Origin: Candidatus Gastranaerophilales bacterium
Lineage (GTDB): Bacteria > Cyanobacteriota > Vampirovibrionia > Gastranaerophilales > Gastranaerophilaceae
Reading direction: 5' to 3'
NCBI GenBank assembly: GCA_944324375.1
Contig: CALUWB010000014.1
Coordinates: forward strand, 1 to 39,272
Length of the DNA stretch: 39,272 nucleotides
In this document: positions 18,653 through 28,092 of the stretch, piece by piece
Layout: every line of letters starts with the position of its first letter
How positions within the stretch are numbered: position 1 is the stretch's first letter
Position numbers and translations under genes: made by a program
The notes under the pieces: generated by a model
Databases searched by the model: none
Told to the model about the DNA's origin: nothing
What the model saw: only the letters and a program-made list of their open reading frames with translations

Positions 18653-19447
18653 ATGAATGATAAATTTTGGATTATAGTTATATCTGTTGTTCTCGCATTA
18701 GTTTATGTAGTTGATTATAAACTTGATAAAGCTAATTCAACTGAAGAAGATTTAGTAAAAACAATTAAATCAAGAGGCTATTTAATTGTTGGTGTAAAAA
18801 CTGATACGAGACCATTTGGTTATTTAGAAAATGGAAAAAATGTTGGTTTTGATATTGATATTGCAAAATACATAGCAAAAGATATATTACATAATCCAAA
18901 TAAAATTAAATTTGTACAAGTTACACCATCTAATAGACTTTATTTATTAAATGTTCAAGATGTTGATTTAATTATCGCTACAATGACTATTACTCCTGAA
19001 CGTAGGAATGTTATAGCGTTTTCAAAACCTTATTTTGTTGCCGGGCAAGCTGTTTTAGTCCCTGTAGGTAGTAAAGTAAAAACTTTAGCTGATTTAGATG
19101 ATAAAAATGTCGGTGTATTGTATGGTTCTACTGCCGAAAAAAATATAAGAATGATACTTCCTTCTGTTAATGTTTTAGGTTATAAAACATATCATGATGC
19201 ATATAGAGCTTTAAAATCAGGGAAAATTTCTGCAATAACTTCAGATGATACTATTTTAAGAAGTTATGCTTTGACGGATTCTTCTGTAAGATTATTGCCT
19301 AAAAGATATACGCGTGAATTGTATGCTATTGGGGTTAGAAAAACAGATGAATCAAAAGGGTTATTAAAGATTGTTAATATAAATATTACTAATATGGTTC
19401 ATGATGGTACTTTAACCCAATTAAAACGGAAATGGAAACTTAATTAA
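18653..19447 (+). CDS. membrane-anchored amino-acid-type solute-binding protein
   Basis: 264 aa. A single N-terminal membrane segment (residues 5-21) without a cleavage site or lipobox is followed by a family 3 bacterial solute-binding domain (RGYLIVGVKTDTRPFGY, VGFDIDIAKYIAKDI, DLIIATMTITPERR, LYGSTAEKNI, AITSDDTIL). These bind polar amino acids outside the inner membrane and deliver them to an ABC permease, or serve as sensor domains. No permease or ATPase gene is adjacent. AsmA-like follows 73 nt later on the same strand. Confidence 0.9.
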   Translation: MNDKFWIIVISVVLALVYVVDYKLDKANSTEEDLVKTIKSRGYLIVGVKTDTRPFGYLENGKNVGFDIDIAKYIAKDILHNPNKIKFVQVTPSNRLYLLNVQDVDLIIATMTITPERRNVIAFSKPYFVAGQAVLVPVGSKVKTLADLDDKNVGVLYGSTAEKNIRMILPSVNVLGYKTYHDAYRALKSGKISAITSDDTILRSYALTDSSVRLLPKRYTRELYAIGVRKTDESKGLLKIVNINITNMVHDGTLTQLKRKWKLN

Positions 19448-19520
19448 AATCCCCTTGTTTATTTTATTTGTTAATAATAAAATTATATAAGAAGAGTAGC
19501 TTTTTTAAAGGTTTTAGGAT

Positions 19521-22500
19521 ATGAAAAATATAGTAATTAGTCTTGTTGTAGTATTACTTTCTGCAATTATATTATGTTTTATTCCATTTAATGCAAATAA
19601 ATTTATACCTATATTGCAAAATCAAGTTTATGAAAAATATGGTGTGAATGCAAAAGTTGACAAGCTAATTATAAAATTAGGACCTTCAATTATTTTAAAA
19701 TCTCCAAGTTTCGTTGTGTCTGCAAATAATAAAAATTTTTCTACAATATCAGGGATTAAAATAAAGTTAGCAATATTGCCATTGATAAGAAAAGAATTTA
19801 AAGTAAAAGAAGTTCGTATTGATAATTTAATTGCTGATTTGGAAGTTGATGAACATAATAATTTAGTTATTTCAAATTATCTTAAAACCCCATCATCTGA
19901 TAATATAATAGATAAAATTAGGATAAAACATTATAATTTTAAAATTATTGATACATTAAAACAAAGTTATTTATTAAATGGTAATGAGTTTATATTGTCA
20001 GATTTTGTCCCAAATTCACAGATTAAAATTGCAACTACAGGGAAATTGATTATAGATAATATAAACCATTTAGATTATGATATATCATTATCTTATAAAG
20101 GTGACAGTTTAGAAAAATCAAAAATAGATATAATAGATTTTATTGAACAAATTAAAGAAAAACAAGCATCTGCAAGTATTGTTTCTAATCTTAAAATTGA
20201 AAGAAAAGATAATATATATAATACAGATGGAACATTAAGCATTGATAAATTAACTTGTGTAATAAATGGTAAAAAGCTTCCATATAGCCATGCTAATTTT
20301 ACTATGTTGGGAAATAAAACAACTATATCTTCCGTTTTGTATACTAATCCTAAAGATAAAATATGCGTTAATGGATATTTTACAAATAATGATAATCCAT
20401 CATTTAATATAAGTGTAAAATCTAGTGAAATTAATTTAAATGATTTATTTTATTTTGCTCGTTTGTTCTCTGATGTTGCAAATTTAGATAAGATAAAGGA
20501 TATAAATGGAACTTTATATTCTGATTTTTCTTTGAAAGGTTCTCTTAAAAAAATTAAATCAAATGGTGTATTTCGCCTTAATAATGCAAATATAATTACT
20601 GATGCTGGCACTGTTAAAAAATTGAATGCTGATATTGATTTTTCAGATAATCATATATTAATTAAATCTGCAAAAGCATTTGTTAATAATGCTCCAGTTG
20701 TTATTACTGGAGATATAATTTCAAATAAACTGAATGTAAATTTAATTGTTGATAAGTTCAATTTATCAAAAATAAATTATAAAAATATTTATATAAATAA
20801 TGCTGTTTTATCTGTATTTGCAAACATTTCTGGAACATATAATAAAATAGTTCCTAAATTAGAATTAAATTTATCCTTTTTAGATGGAAGCTATGCTTCG
20901 ACACATTTTAGAGTCAATAATTTATCTTATAAGTCTGAAAATAAGACTAATGGTAATATAATCGTTTCATATTTAATTGCGAAGATGCCAAATATGAAAA
21001 ATATTACTGTTCCTCAATTAAAAGCTTATATAAATGAATCTGAAATTAATGTTGATGCTTTTAATGTTTTATCTGATAAAACAAAGGTTCATGTTGTTGG
21101 TAAAATTTTAAATTATAACAATGATAAACTTAGTTTTTCATTTACAGGTAGTGGTTTTGCGAATCCTCAAGGATTATTTAACTTAAATGAATTTGATAAT
21201 ATTTATCCTGTTTTTTTAGAAATTAATGGTGATAAAAATATTCAAAATATAAATTTCCAAGCATTACAACAAAAAACTAACTCTAAAATTGCTTTTGCAA
21301 TTCCTGTTATATTAAACTTTTCTGCTAAATATAATTTAGATGAATTAAAGATTCTTGATGCTAGTATTAACTCTTATAATGGGATATTCTCTCAAAACTT
21401 AAAAAGAAATATTGTAAATTCAAATAAATATTGTTTATTAACTGGAAGTATTTTTAATTTACGAACTCCAGAGTTTAAAAATATTAAATTAAACTTTTTG
21501 AAAACTTGTCCAATTAATATAGAACATTATCAAGCTAAGATTAACGGTAATATTGTTTTAAATGGATTTATTTCTAAACCTGAAATTATTGGAAATATAA
21601 AATTGCCTATGATTTCTGATAAGTATGGATGTTTTTCTGCTAGAAATGTGAATGTAGCAATAACAAAAAATATTATAAATTTCGATTGTACAAGTTTAAA
21701 ATTATTTGATAGTGTTTTAAGTTTAGTGGGAACATTAGATGCAAAACTTACTAAAAATTTAAATATTAAAACAATTAATATTAAGTCAAAAGAGATTAAT
21801 TTAGAAAATTTATTCTTAGCATCTTTAATGTCTAAGAATAATAACATAAGTTTATCTGTAGATAGTGGAACAATGTATTCTGAAAAAGTTGTTATTCCTT
21901 CAACTGTTAGTAACTTAATTTTAACTGATATGAATTCAGGTTTTAGTTTAAATAATAATTTAATAAATATTAATAATATAACTGGAAATTTATATAATGG
22001 TAAGGTTGCAGGAAAAGCTGAAATTGACTTAAAAAAAGGATTTTATAAAAGTTCTCTTCAAGGTAGAGGAATAAGTGTTGGCCCTGTTATGAAATCGATG
22101 ACTAACTTAAAAGAAACTATTGCCGGAAAACTAGATTTCGATATGGATATAAGTAGTTCTACAACTTCAAAATTATTAAAAGATGGAAATATAAAATTTA
22201 TTATTAAAGATGGTGAAATGAGTATTTTAGGTAAAGTTGAACATTTATTGTATGCTCAAAATATAATTGCAGATAGTATGGCAAAAACTTCACTAGCTGT
22301 TGTATCTCGAGCTATTTCAGCTAAGGATACTGGTTTATTTAAATATCTAAATGGAATTTTATCAATAAATAATGACATGATTACAATTCACTCTATAAAG
22401 ATGGCTGGTCCTAATATGAGTATGTATGTATCTGGACATTATGGTTTAATGTCGAATATTGCAAATGTCGTGGTATTAGGAAGGTTATCAAATACATTGG

Positions 22501-22790
22501 TATCAAGCCTTGGTTCCTTTGGTACTTTTACTATGGATAAATTCAGGATTGCATTGCAAGGGGAATCAGATCCTGAGTATAAATTATTGCAAAATGGTGT
22601 TGAAAATATTCCTCAATTACCTCAACGCAATACAAAAGAATTTAGAGCTATTATTTCTGGACCAGTTGAAAGTAAATCTTCTGTAAGATCATTTATGTGG
22701 ATTTCTGAATCTGAAAAAGAATATAAGACTCGTGAAATTCCTCAAACTAATGTTACTATACCAAGTTTTATTGATAAATTACCTTATTAG
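19521..22790 (+). CDS. AsmA-like bridge-type envelope protein
   Basis: 1089 aa with one N-terminal membrane helix (about residues 4-22), then a long series of beta strands rich in N, K, I and S, and a C-terminal AsmA-like module (about 860-1010: GRGISVGPVMKSM, AGKLDFDMDISSS, LKDGNIKFIIKDGEMSILG). Proteins of the AsmA/TamB/YhdP group form long hydrophobic-groove rods that cross the periplasm and carry phospholipids to the outer membrane. The protein fits the other envelope genes here (LptD, MsbA, MlaE types). The length is closer to YhdP-type than to AsmA itself. Its 3' end overlaps the convergent 383-aa gene by 23 bp. Confidence 0.8.
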   Translation: MKNIVISLVVVLLSAIILCFIPFNANKFIPILQNQVYEKYGVNAKVDKLIIKLGPSIILKSPSFVVSANNKNFSTISGIKIKLAILPLIRKEFKVKEVRIDNLIADLEVDEHNNLVISNYLKTPSSDNIIDKIRIKHYNFKIIDTLKQSYLLNGNEFILSDFVPNSQIKIATTGKLIIDNINHLDYDISLSYKGDSLEKSKIDIIDFIEQIKEKQASASIVSNLKIERKDNIYNTDGTLSIDKLTCVINGKKLPYSHANFTMLGNKTTISSVLYTNPKDKICVNGYFTNNDNPSFNISVKSSEINLNDLFYFARLFSDVANLDKIKDINGTLYSDFSLKGSLKKIKSNGVFRLNNANIITDAGTVKKLNADIDFSDNHILIKSAKAFVNNAPVVITGDIISNKLNVNLIVDKFNLSKINYKNIYINNAVLSVFANISGTYNKIVPKLELNLSFLDGSYASTHFRVNNLSYKSENKTNGNIIVSYLIAKMPNMKNITVPQLKAYINESEINVDAFNVLSDKTKVHVVGKILNYNNDKLSFSFTGSGFANPQGLFNLNEFDNIYPVFLEINGDKNIQNINFQALQQKTNSKIAFAIPVILNFSAKYNLDELKILDASINSYNGIFSQNLKRNIVNSNKYCLLTGSIFNLRTPEFKNIKLNFLKTCPINIEHYQAKINGNIVLNGFISKPEIIGNIKLPMISDKYGCFSARNVNVAITKNIINFDCTSLKLFDSVLSLVGTLDAKLTKNLNIKTINIKSKEINLENLFLASLMSKNNNISLSVDSGTMYSEKVVIPSTVSNLILTDMNSGFSLNNNLININNITGNLYNGKVAGKAEIDLKKGFYKSSLQGRGISVGPVMKSMTNLKETIAGKLDFDMDISSSTTSKLLKDGNIKFIIKDGEMSILGKVEHLLYAQNIIADSMAKTSLAVVSRAISAKDTGLFKYLNGILSINNDMITIHSIKMAGPNMSMYVSGHYGLMSNIANVVVLGRLSNTLVSSLGSFGTFTMDKFRIALQGESDPEYKLLQNGVENIPQLPQRNTKEFRAIISGPVESKSSVRSFMWISESEKEYKTREIPQTNVTIPSFIDKLPY

Positions 22791-23919
22791 TTATTGAAAA
22801 AAGATCTATTAAATTATTAATAGTTTCATAAACTTTAAGTTCATTTGTTGAAGAAGTAATATTCGATATATCTTCATCCATAGGTTTTATTTTTTGTTCT
22901 TTTGCTAGTTTATCTAATGCTTCTTGTGGGGTTTTTGATATTTTTATATTATCTTTAAATTTATTAATATTGTAACTTAATTCTTCATTATTTTTTAGAT
23001 GTGTATTTATATTTTCAATAACATTGATGAAATAATCTTTGTAGTTTATTTTTATTTTTTCATCTTTTTGCGTGAATATATTGAATGTATTTATGTCTTC
23101 TATCCATTTATTCTGGTGCTTTGCAAGCATATTTACACTATCTACTAAAAACTCTGAGCGTCCATATGGTGAAGTTTGATGATTTTTATATATATTAAAT
23201 CCTACATTTTTAGCTATATTACTCCAAGCATTCTCAAGGTGATTATTAGCTATTTGTAAATTTTCAATATCTTTAGAGTTTAATTGATACTTTTTTAATT
23301 CATTTGTTTTATTAAGTCTTTCAAAATCCATTTCTGTAAATTTATTATCTATTTTTGCTTCTTGCATAAATAATTTGTCTAATCTTGTATATCCCATTTC
23401 TTCTATAAATTTATTTGTAATATCTTTTACATTTTCAGATGTTTCTACTAGTTTAATCCCTTTTATTTTTTTTATAAAATCTATCGAGTCGCTATTAGTA
23501 ATTTTTAGTTTCCCTTTAGGGATATTAGGAGAGTATCTAACAATAACACTGCCTTCAGGTAGTTTAACTCTTTCTTTTATAAAGAAATCTTGAGGTTGTC
23601 CTCCTAGGATATTATTAGGGGGATTTATTTTTAGTATTTCATTGAATGGCGAAATTATGCCAATAGGCTTTTTATCCCAATGAAAGCCTAATAAATTGTT
23701 TGGAACAGCCTGATTAAATGCAAAATGTATAGAATTTCTTAATTTACTTATTCCGTTCTTATCTTTTGTTGCGTTTTTTGTTGACAAAATTTCTCCATTA
23801 ACTGGAAAGTAGTCTGTCATATGAACAATAACAGACTTATCTTGAGTAAATTCTTTTAGGCTATTTATTTTAAAATTGCCATAAAAATTTGTTAATTTAG
23901 AATCAAATAATGATATCAT
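22768..23919 (-). CDS. unknown 383-aa protein with N-terminal NF-x-G-N-F motif
   Basis: I do not recognise this protein. It has no signal peptide. Residues 11-16 read NFYGNF, the short motif seen in two other signal-less proteins of the window. An N-terminal domain (about 25-150) contains VIVHMTDYFPVNGEI and, later, RNSIHFAFN and ILGGQPQDFF; a basic-acid-basic strand pattern of this sort occurs in small catalytic toxin-like folds, but no active site can be named. The rest (about 180-383) is helical, N/K/E-rich. The start at 23919 has no SD, and an extended -10 sits 7 nt upstream. Confidence 0.7.
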   Translation of the reverse strand: MISLFDSKLTNFYGNFKINSLKEFTQDKSVIVHMTDYFPVNGEILSTKNATKDKNGISKLRNSIHFAFNQAVPNNLLGFHWDKKPIGIISPFNEILKINPPNNILGGQPQDFFIKERVKLPEGSVIVRYSPNIPKGKLKITNSDSIDFIKKIKGIKLVETSENVKDITNKFIEEMGYTRLDKLFMQEAKIDNKFTEMDFERLNKTNELKKYQLNSKDIENLQIANNHLENAWSNIAKNVGFNIYKNHQTSPYGRSEFLVDSVNMLAKHQNKWIEDINTFNIFTQKDEKIKINYKDYFINVIENINTHLKNNEELSYNINKFKDNIKISKTPQEALDKLAKEQKIKPMDEDISNITSSTNELKVYETINNLIDLFSITNKVIYQ

Positions 23920-23925
23920 ATTATT

Positions 23926-23934
23926 TAAATATCA
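23926..23934 (-). promoter_or_regulatory. extended -10 predicting a leaderless mRNA
   Basis: On the minus strand TGATATTTA ends 7 nt before the A of the ATG at 23919. No GG-containing SD occurs in the region. Confidence 0.5.
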
Positions 23935-23981
23935 TTATTTGTTTCTAAATGCTATTTTTTAATGAAAATTAACAACTGATT

Positions 23982-24614
23982 TTATCTTAAGTCAAGAATT
24001 TCTTGTGCTTGTTTTGATGTAAGAGGGTTTGGTCCTCCTAGAATGTATGTGTTTAATACTACTTGTGCATATTGTTCTGCAAGTTCAAGTTTTAAATAAG
24101 CATCTTTAAGTGTTCTACTACCGATAATCACGCCATGATTAGCCATTAACACACAATCATAATCTTTAAAATATTTAGCTGTATTTGTTACTAGTTCTTG
24201 AGAAGAAGGTAAACCATATTCAGCAAGAGGTATACCTTTGAAGTAATATATATTTTCAGCCATAACTGGAGCTAATAAATCTTTTCCTGCTGAAGCAAAT
24301 GAACTTAGATAAGGAGAATGTACATGTATTATATAGTTAATATCTTCTCTTATTTGGTAGTATTCAATATGAAGTTTTTTCTCGCTAGAAGGTCGTTTAT
24401 TTGGTGTCAAAGAATTCCCATTGAAATCCATTAAAACAAAATCAGATTCTTTTAAATGTGCATTTGCTGAACCTGCAACAGTAATAAGAATTTTATCTCC
24501 TACTCTAGCAGATATATTTCCTGAGTAACCTGGAGTGTAGTCTTTTTCTCCCATTACTTTACCAATTTTAATGATTTGTTGTGTTAATTCTTCAATGTTA
24601 ATGTTAGATGTCAT
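23982..24614 (-). CDS. class II aldolase/adducin-family protein (fuculose-phosphate aldolase-like)
   Basis: About 210 aa. It has SGNISARV near residue 32, an acidic catalytic residue in SSEKKLH (E79) and zinc ligands H98 and H100 in HVHSPY and H161 in ANHGV, as in L-fuculose-1-phosphate aldolase (E73, H92, H94, H155). Family members cleave or epimerise sugar phosphates, and methylthioribulose-1-phosphate dehydratase is a relative, so the substrate is open. Numbering counts the TTG at 24617; I prefer the ATG at 24614 because AAGGA lies 9-13 nt upstream. The start overlaps the end of the LptD-like gene. Confidence 0.88.
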   Translation of the reverse strand: MTSNINIEELTQQIIKIGKVMGEKDYTPGYSGNISARVGDKILITVAGSANAHLKESDFVLMDFNGNSLTPNKRPSSEKKLHIEYYQIREDINYIIHVHSPYLSSFASAGKDLLAPVMAENIYYFKGIPLAEYGLPSSQELVTNTAKYFKDYDCVLMANHGVIIGSRTLKDAYLKLELAEQYAQVVLNTYILGGPNPLTSKQAQEILDLR

Positions 24615-26736
24615 CAATATTTTCCTTTATATCTTCTACTACTGCTTTTGTTAAGTATCCATTATTTGAATCTTTTTTATCTGTTATTTCATGTGCTGCT
24701 TTATATAATTCTTCATTTTGTTTTCTTAATTTATTAAAGTTCTCTGGATTTTTTATTACCATCTTTTCATAATCAACACTTGTTCCTTTTGGATCTACAG
24801 CTAGTACCATGTTTATAAATGCATTTTGTCTTACAAAATCAAAACCAAAATTTAATTTAACATCTTGTGGCCCTAAACTTGCATAAAATGAACATTCTTG
24901 AAATAGTTTATCATTATATGTATCATCTGTTAAAGTAACAGAGCCTTGCCATCCTAAAACTAAATATGGACAAACTCTTAAGTATTCTCTTAAATAAACC
25001 ATTGATTTACCATATCTATATGCATCAAAAACAGGCATTGGCGTATTATCATCATATGCAGATTGTAAATAACCAATATCTTGCATCCAACGACGATATT
25101 GTATATGCCAATTAGGACCAACTCGACCAATCATTTGAGTGTCTCCTGTTCCATATATACCAGCTGAACCTTCAAATCTTATACCAAGATTAGTATAAAA
25201 TTGTTTTTCATCATTTTGATAGCTAAAAAATGGTTGTGTTAATCTTGCCATATATCTAAATCTTGTAGTGCCAATATTTCCACCTGATAATTTGTTAAAA
25301 TATTTATCTTCATACATATCTTGGAAGTAACCAGCAGTTACTCCATGTTCATATGTAGTTTGATATTTTTTAGATATTGGATACCCAACATATCTTTTCC
25401 TATAAATAATATCAGCACCATATTTAGGCATTCGACGTCCTAATAACCAATCTTCAATATAATCGTAAGATGAGTAAACTATTTTTAAATTATCATCAAG
25501 TTTTTGTTCACCTCTTACAACAATTTTACTTTTTGATGTTCCATAGGCAACCTGTGTTTCATTTGTAGCACTCCAAAAGCGAGCTACACCACCTACTCCA
25601 ATTTTGCCTTTATAAGTTAGAGCAGGAATTAATTTTAACAAACAGCCTTTAGGTAATTGAAATACAAACCCTGGACCAATATACATACCTAAATATCTTC
25701 TTGAACCTAGCTCTGGATAATTCCCTTCGACAAAATCATGACCTTTATTGGTATAAATTTTTAATCTAGGAATTTTTAGAACGGTCTTACCTCCACTTGT
25801 AATTACTGCTTTCTTTAATTGAAGAATATCTAGATTATTTTCAGAATTTATGATTATCTCATTTGCCTTAATTTTAAAAATTTTAGATTTCCCATCAGTT
25901 ATATATCTTTGTTCTTCTTCTGGGACTTTCATTGTTCGCATATAGATTCTTGCATCAGGTCCACCACTAGTTCGCATCATTAATGGAGAACTATGTTCAA
26001 CGTCTATTTTACCTTTTACTTGTGTTATAACATTTCTTTGGACATAACCTTCTTGAGCTACAATTTTAATTTCTGGGTTTTGAGTTAGGGGTTTTTCGAT
26101 AAAGATACTTTCTTCATTTAAATCAATATCAATAGATTCTCCATAAGTCTTTTGATCCCCTTTGGTAATTACAACATTCCCATCAGCATGCATTTTATTT
26201 GATGCTTTATCAAAGGTTAAAATATCTGCAGTTAATGTTGTTCCTTGATGTGGAAATGTAACTAAAACATCGCCTGTTGCAGTCATAAGGCCTGTTTCAG
26301 TTATATAATCCATATGTTTGCAATCTATGGTTATTTGGGTTTTTTCTTGTTCTTGTTTATTTTTTTCTCTTTTGGTCTTTGCTGTTTTTAAGTCATCATG
26401 TTCATAAAACTCGTCTTCATTTGTATTTGATTCAATATTTTCATTATTATCATTATTTTGTAATTCTTTTGCTTCTTGTCTTTTACAATTATAGGCTTTT
26501 AACTTTAGTCTTATTAGCTTTACAGGTGGGATTGATTTATTAGGGTTGTTATTTCTTATTTTTTCTTGTTCTTCATAATTACCTTTTTCATTATTTTCAA
26601 TGTTTTCATTCAATGCTGGAGCTCCAAAAAAAGAATCTCCAAAAAATTCAGAAGAACCATCACTAAATGCAAAAACACTTGCTTTAGAAATGATAAATAT
26701 AAATAACATTATTAATAACTTAATTTTATATTTCAA
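24604..26736 (-). CDS. lptD: LptD-like LPS/outer-membrane assembly protein
   Basis: 710 aa. A signal peptide (1-23) is followed by a low-complexity N/E/K-rich stretch (about 43-130), an OstA/LptA-type beta-jellyroll (about 134-250: TIDCKHMDYITETGLMTATG, LTFDKASNKMHADGNVVI) and a C-terminal region of beta strands (about 340-650) forming an outer-membrane barrel. LptD receives LPS from LptA and inserts it in the outer leaflet. It is shorter and more diverged than the E. coli protein and lacks an obvious cysteine set for the LptD disulfides. The start is TTG with GGTGGG just upstream, 8 nt after the EnvC-like stop. Confidence 0.85.
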   Translation of the reverse strand: MKYKIKLLIMLFIFIISKASVFAFSDGSSEFFGDSFFGAPALNENIENNEKGNYEEQEKIRNNNPNKSIPPVKLIRLKLKAYNCKRQEAKELQNNDNNENIESNTNEDEFYEHDDLKTAKTKREKNKQEQEKTQITIDCKHMDYITETGLMTATGDVLVTFPHQGTTLTADILTFDKASNKMHADGNVVITKGDQKTYGESIDIDLNEESIFIEKPLTQNPEIKIVAQEGYVQRNVITQVKGKIDVEHSSPLMMRTSGGPDARIYMRTMKVPEEEQRYITDGKSKIFKIKANEIIINSENNLDILQLKKAVITSGGKTVLKIPRLKIYTNKGHDFVEGNYPELGSRRYLGMYIGPGFVFQLPKGCLLKLIPALTYKGKIGVGGVARFWSATNETQVAYGTSKSKIVVRGEQKLDDNLKIVYSSYDYIEDWLLGRRMPKYGADIIYRKRYVGYPISKKYQTTYEHGVTAGYFQDMYEDKYFNKLSGGNIGTTRFRYMARLTQPFFSYQNDEKQFYTNLGIRFEGSAGIYGTGDTQMIGRVGPNWHIQYRRWMQDIGYLQSAYDDNTPMPVFDAYRYGKSMVYLREYLRVCPYLVLGWQGSVTLTDDTYNDKLFQECSFYASLGPQDVKLNFGFDFVRQNAFINMVLAVDPKGTSVDYEKMVIKNPENFNKLRKQNEELYKAAHEITDKKDSNNGYLTKAVVEDIKENIDDI

Positions 26737-26744
26737 TTTCCCAC

Positions 26745-27878
26745 CTATATATAATTTAATGGATTCCTAGGCTGTCCATTAACACGAACTTCGAAATGAC
26801 AGTGTGGACCTGTGCTATAGCCTGTAGAACCTTCTCTTCCAACTTGTTGACCTCGTTTGACTACTTGTCCTTTAGAAACACTAATTGAACTCATATGAGC
26901 GTATAGTGTAGTTATTGCTTGTCCCCTTACTACACCATGGTCAAGAATAACTACTTGTCCATAACCACCATACCAACCAGCAAATATAACTCGTCCATCA
27001 TTTGATGCTTTTATGGAACCACCATTTGGGCCACCTATATCTATACCTGAATGAAATATTCGTGATTTAAATATTGGGTGAATTCTATATCCAAATGGAG
27101 ATGTTATTGGACCTGATATAGGTTTTATAAAGCCTGTAGTAACAACAGTTTTAGAACCCGAACTAGGCTTTATATTTGAAATCATTGCTTGAATGCTAGC
27201 TGATTGTCTTGCTAAATCTCGCTCTGCACGTTCATAATAATTCCTATTTGTTTTTAATTTATGAATCATTTCTTGGTTTTGTGCGATATTTGTTTTGATT
27301 ATTTTTTGTTGGTTATTTATATCATTTATAGTTGCTGCAAGACTTCTTCTTTGTAATTCAATTTGTGATCGTAAAGCTAAAATTTCTGCAGCTTTTTCTC
27401 TAGCTGCTTGCAATCTTTTGTAATCTTCTTTTACAACAATGCTTTCAAAATGCAATCTATCAAATAGCATGTTTATATCACTAGACGAAATTAATAATTG
27501 AAAAAATCCTGTTCTTTGGGTTTTAAATATTTGTCTAATTCTATCTTTAAGTTCTTTATCTAGATTGGTAAAATCTTGGTTTGCTTGTCTAAGCCTGCTT
27601 TCTAGCGATACAAGCTCATTTTGTTTTTTTTCATATGCTAATTTTGAATTCGTAAGTGTTTCTTGTGTTGTTGCCAATTTCTTTTGGTTCTTGTATAGTT
27701 TATTGGTTTCAAGGTTTTCTAGAATTCTAAAATGTCTAGCTTTTTCATGTGCCTGAGCTTGTTTCTTTTTAATATTTTGGATTTGTGCATAACTATTATT
27801 TGCTGCATAACAAATACTCTGTAGGCTCGCTCCAAACAGAAATAGTACTATTAATGCTAAACAAATTTTTAATTTCAT
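26745..27878 (-). CDS. EnvC/NlpD-type M23 peptidase-domain protein with coiled coil
   Basis: 377 aa. It has a signal peptide (about 1-25), a long coiled coil (about 30-235) and a LytM/M23 domain (about 255-377) with HSGIDIG and GPHCHFEV, so the zinc ligands (His, Asp and His of HxH) are kept. It is therefore probably an active endopeptidase cutting peptidoglycan cross-links rather than a degenerate amidase activator. The coiled coil is as in EnvC, which is recruited to the division site. Its ATG lies one base after the stop of the 34-aa membrane gene and 8 nt before the LptD-like gene, so envelope functions are grouped in one transcript. Confidence 0.9.
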   Translation of the reverse strand: MKLKICLALIVLFLFGASLQSICYAANNSYAQIQNIKKKQAQAHEKARHFRILENLETNKLYKNQKKLATTQETLTNSKLAYEKKQNELVSLESRLRQANQDFTNLDKELKDRIRQIFKTQRTGFFQLLISSSDINMLFDRLHFESIVVKEDYKRLQAAREKAAEILALRSQIELQRRSLAATINDINNQQKIIKTNIAQNQEMIHKLKTNRNYYERAERDLARQSASIQAMISNIKPSSGSKTVVTTGFIKPISGPITSPFGYRIHPIFKSRIFHSGIDIGGPNGGSIKASNDGRVIFAGWYGGYGQVVILDHGVVRGQAITTLYAHMSSISVSKGQVVKRGQQVGREGSTGYSTGPHCHFEVRVNGQPRNPLNYI

Positions 27879-27879
27879 A

Positions 27880-27984
27880 CTATCTTATCAATAAAGGTAA
27901 TAACATTAATCCAAATGTCCAAGCAATAAAGGTGATTGCAATAATTAATACAATACTTTTTTGGTGCTTTCTAAAAAAATCCAT
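27880..27984 (-). CDS. 34-aa single-span membrane microprotein
   Basis: A short reading frame starting MDFFRKHQKSI, followed by one membrane helix (about residues 11-32) and ending LLIR. It is preceded by GGGAGATAGGG, giving an SD about 6 nt from the ATG. The stop TAG is separated by one base from the ATG of the EnvC-like gene, so the two are coupled. The basic FRKHQKS head plus helix resembles the N-terminal anchor of PpiD/SurA_N-type foldases, without the foldase domain. It may be a real small membrane factor for the EnvC/LptD unit. It is easy to miss by size cut-offs. Confidence 0.7.
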   Translation of the reverse strand: MDFFRKHQKSIVLIIAITFIAWTFGLMLLPLLIR

Positions 27985-28057
27985 GTGTAACCCTATCTCC
28001 CATTTTGTATTTATTTTACTATTAAAAAACATATATTGCAAACTCCATATATATTAT

Positions 28058-28086
28058 TTGCAAAAAGTAATAAAATATTTTAATAT
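28058..28086 (+). promoter_or_regulatory. promoter predicting a leaderless mRNA
   Basis: TTGCAA (28058-28063), exactly 17 bp, then TAATAT (28081-28086). The expected transcription start coincides with the A of the ATG at 28093, and no SD exists. Confidence 0.6.
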
Positions 28087-28092
28087 TGTCCT

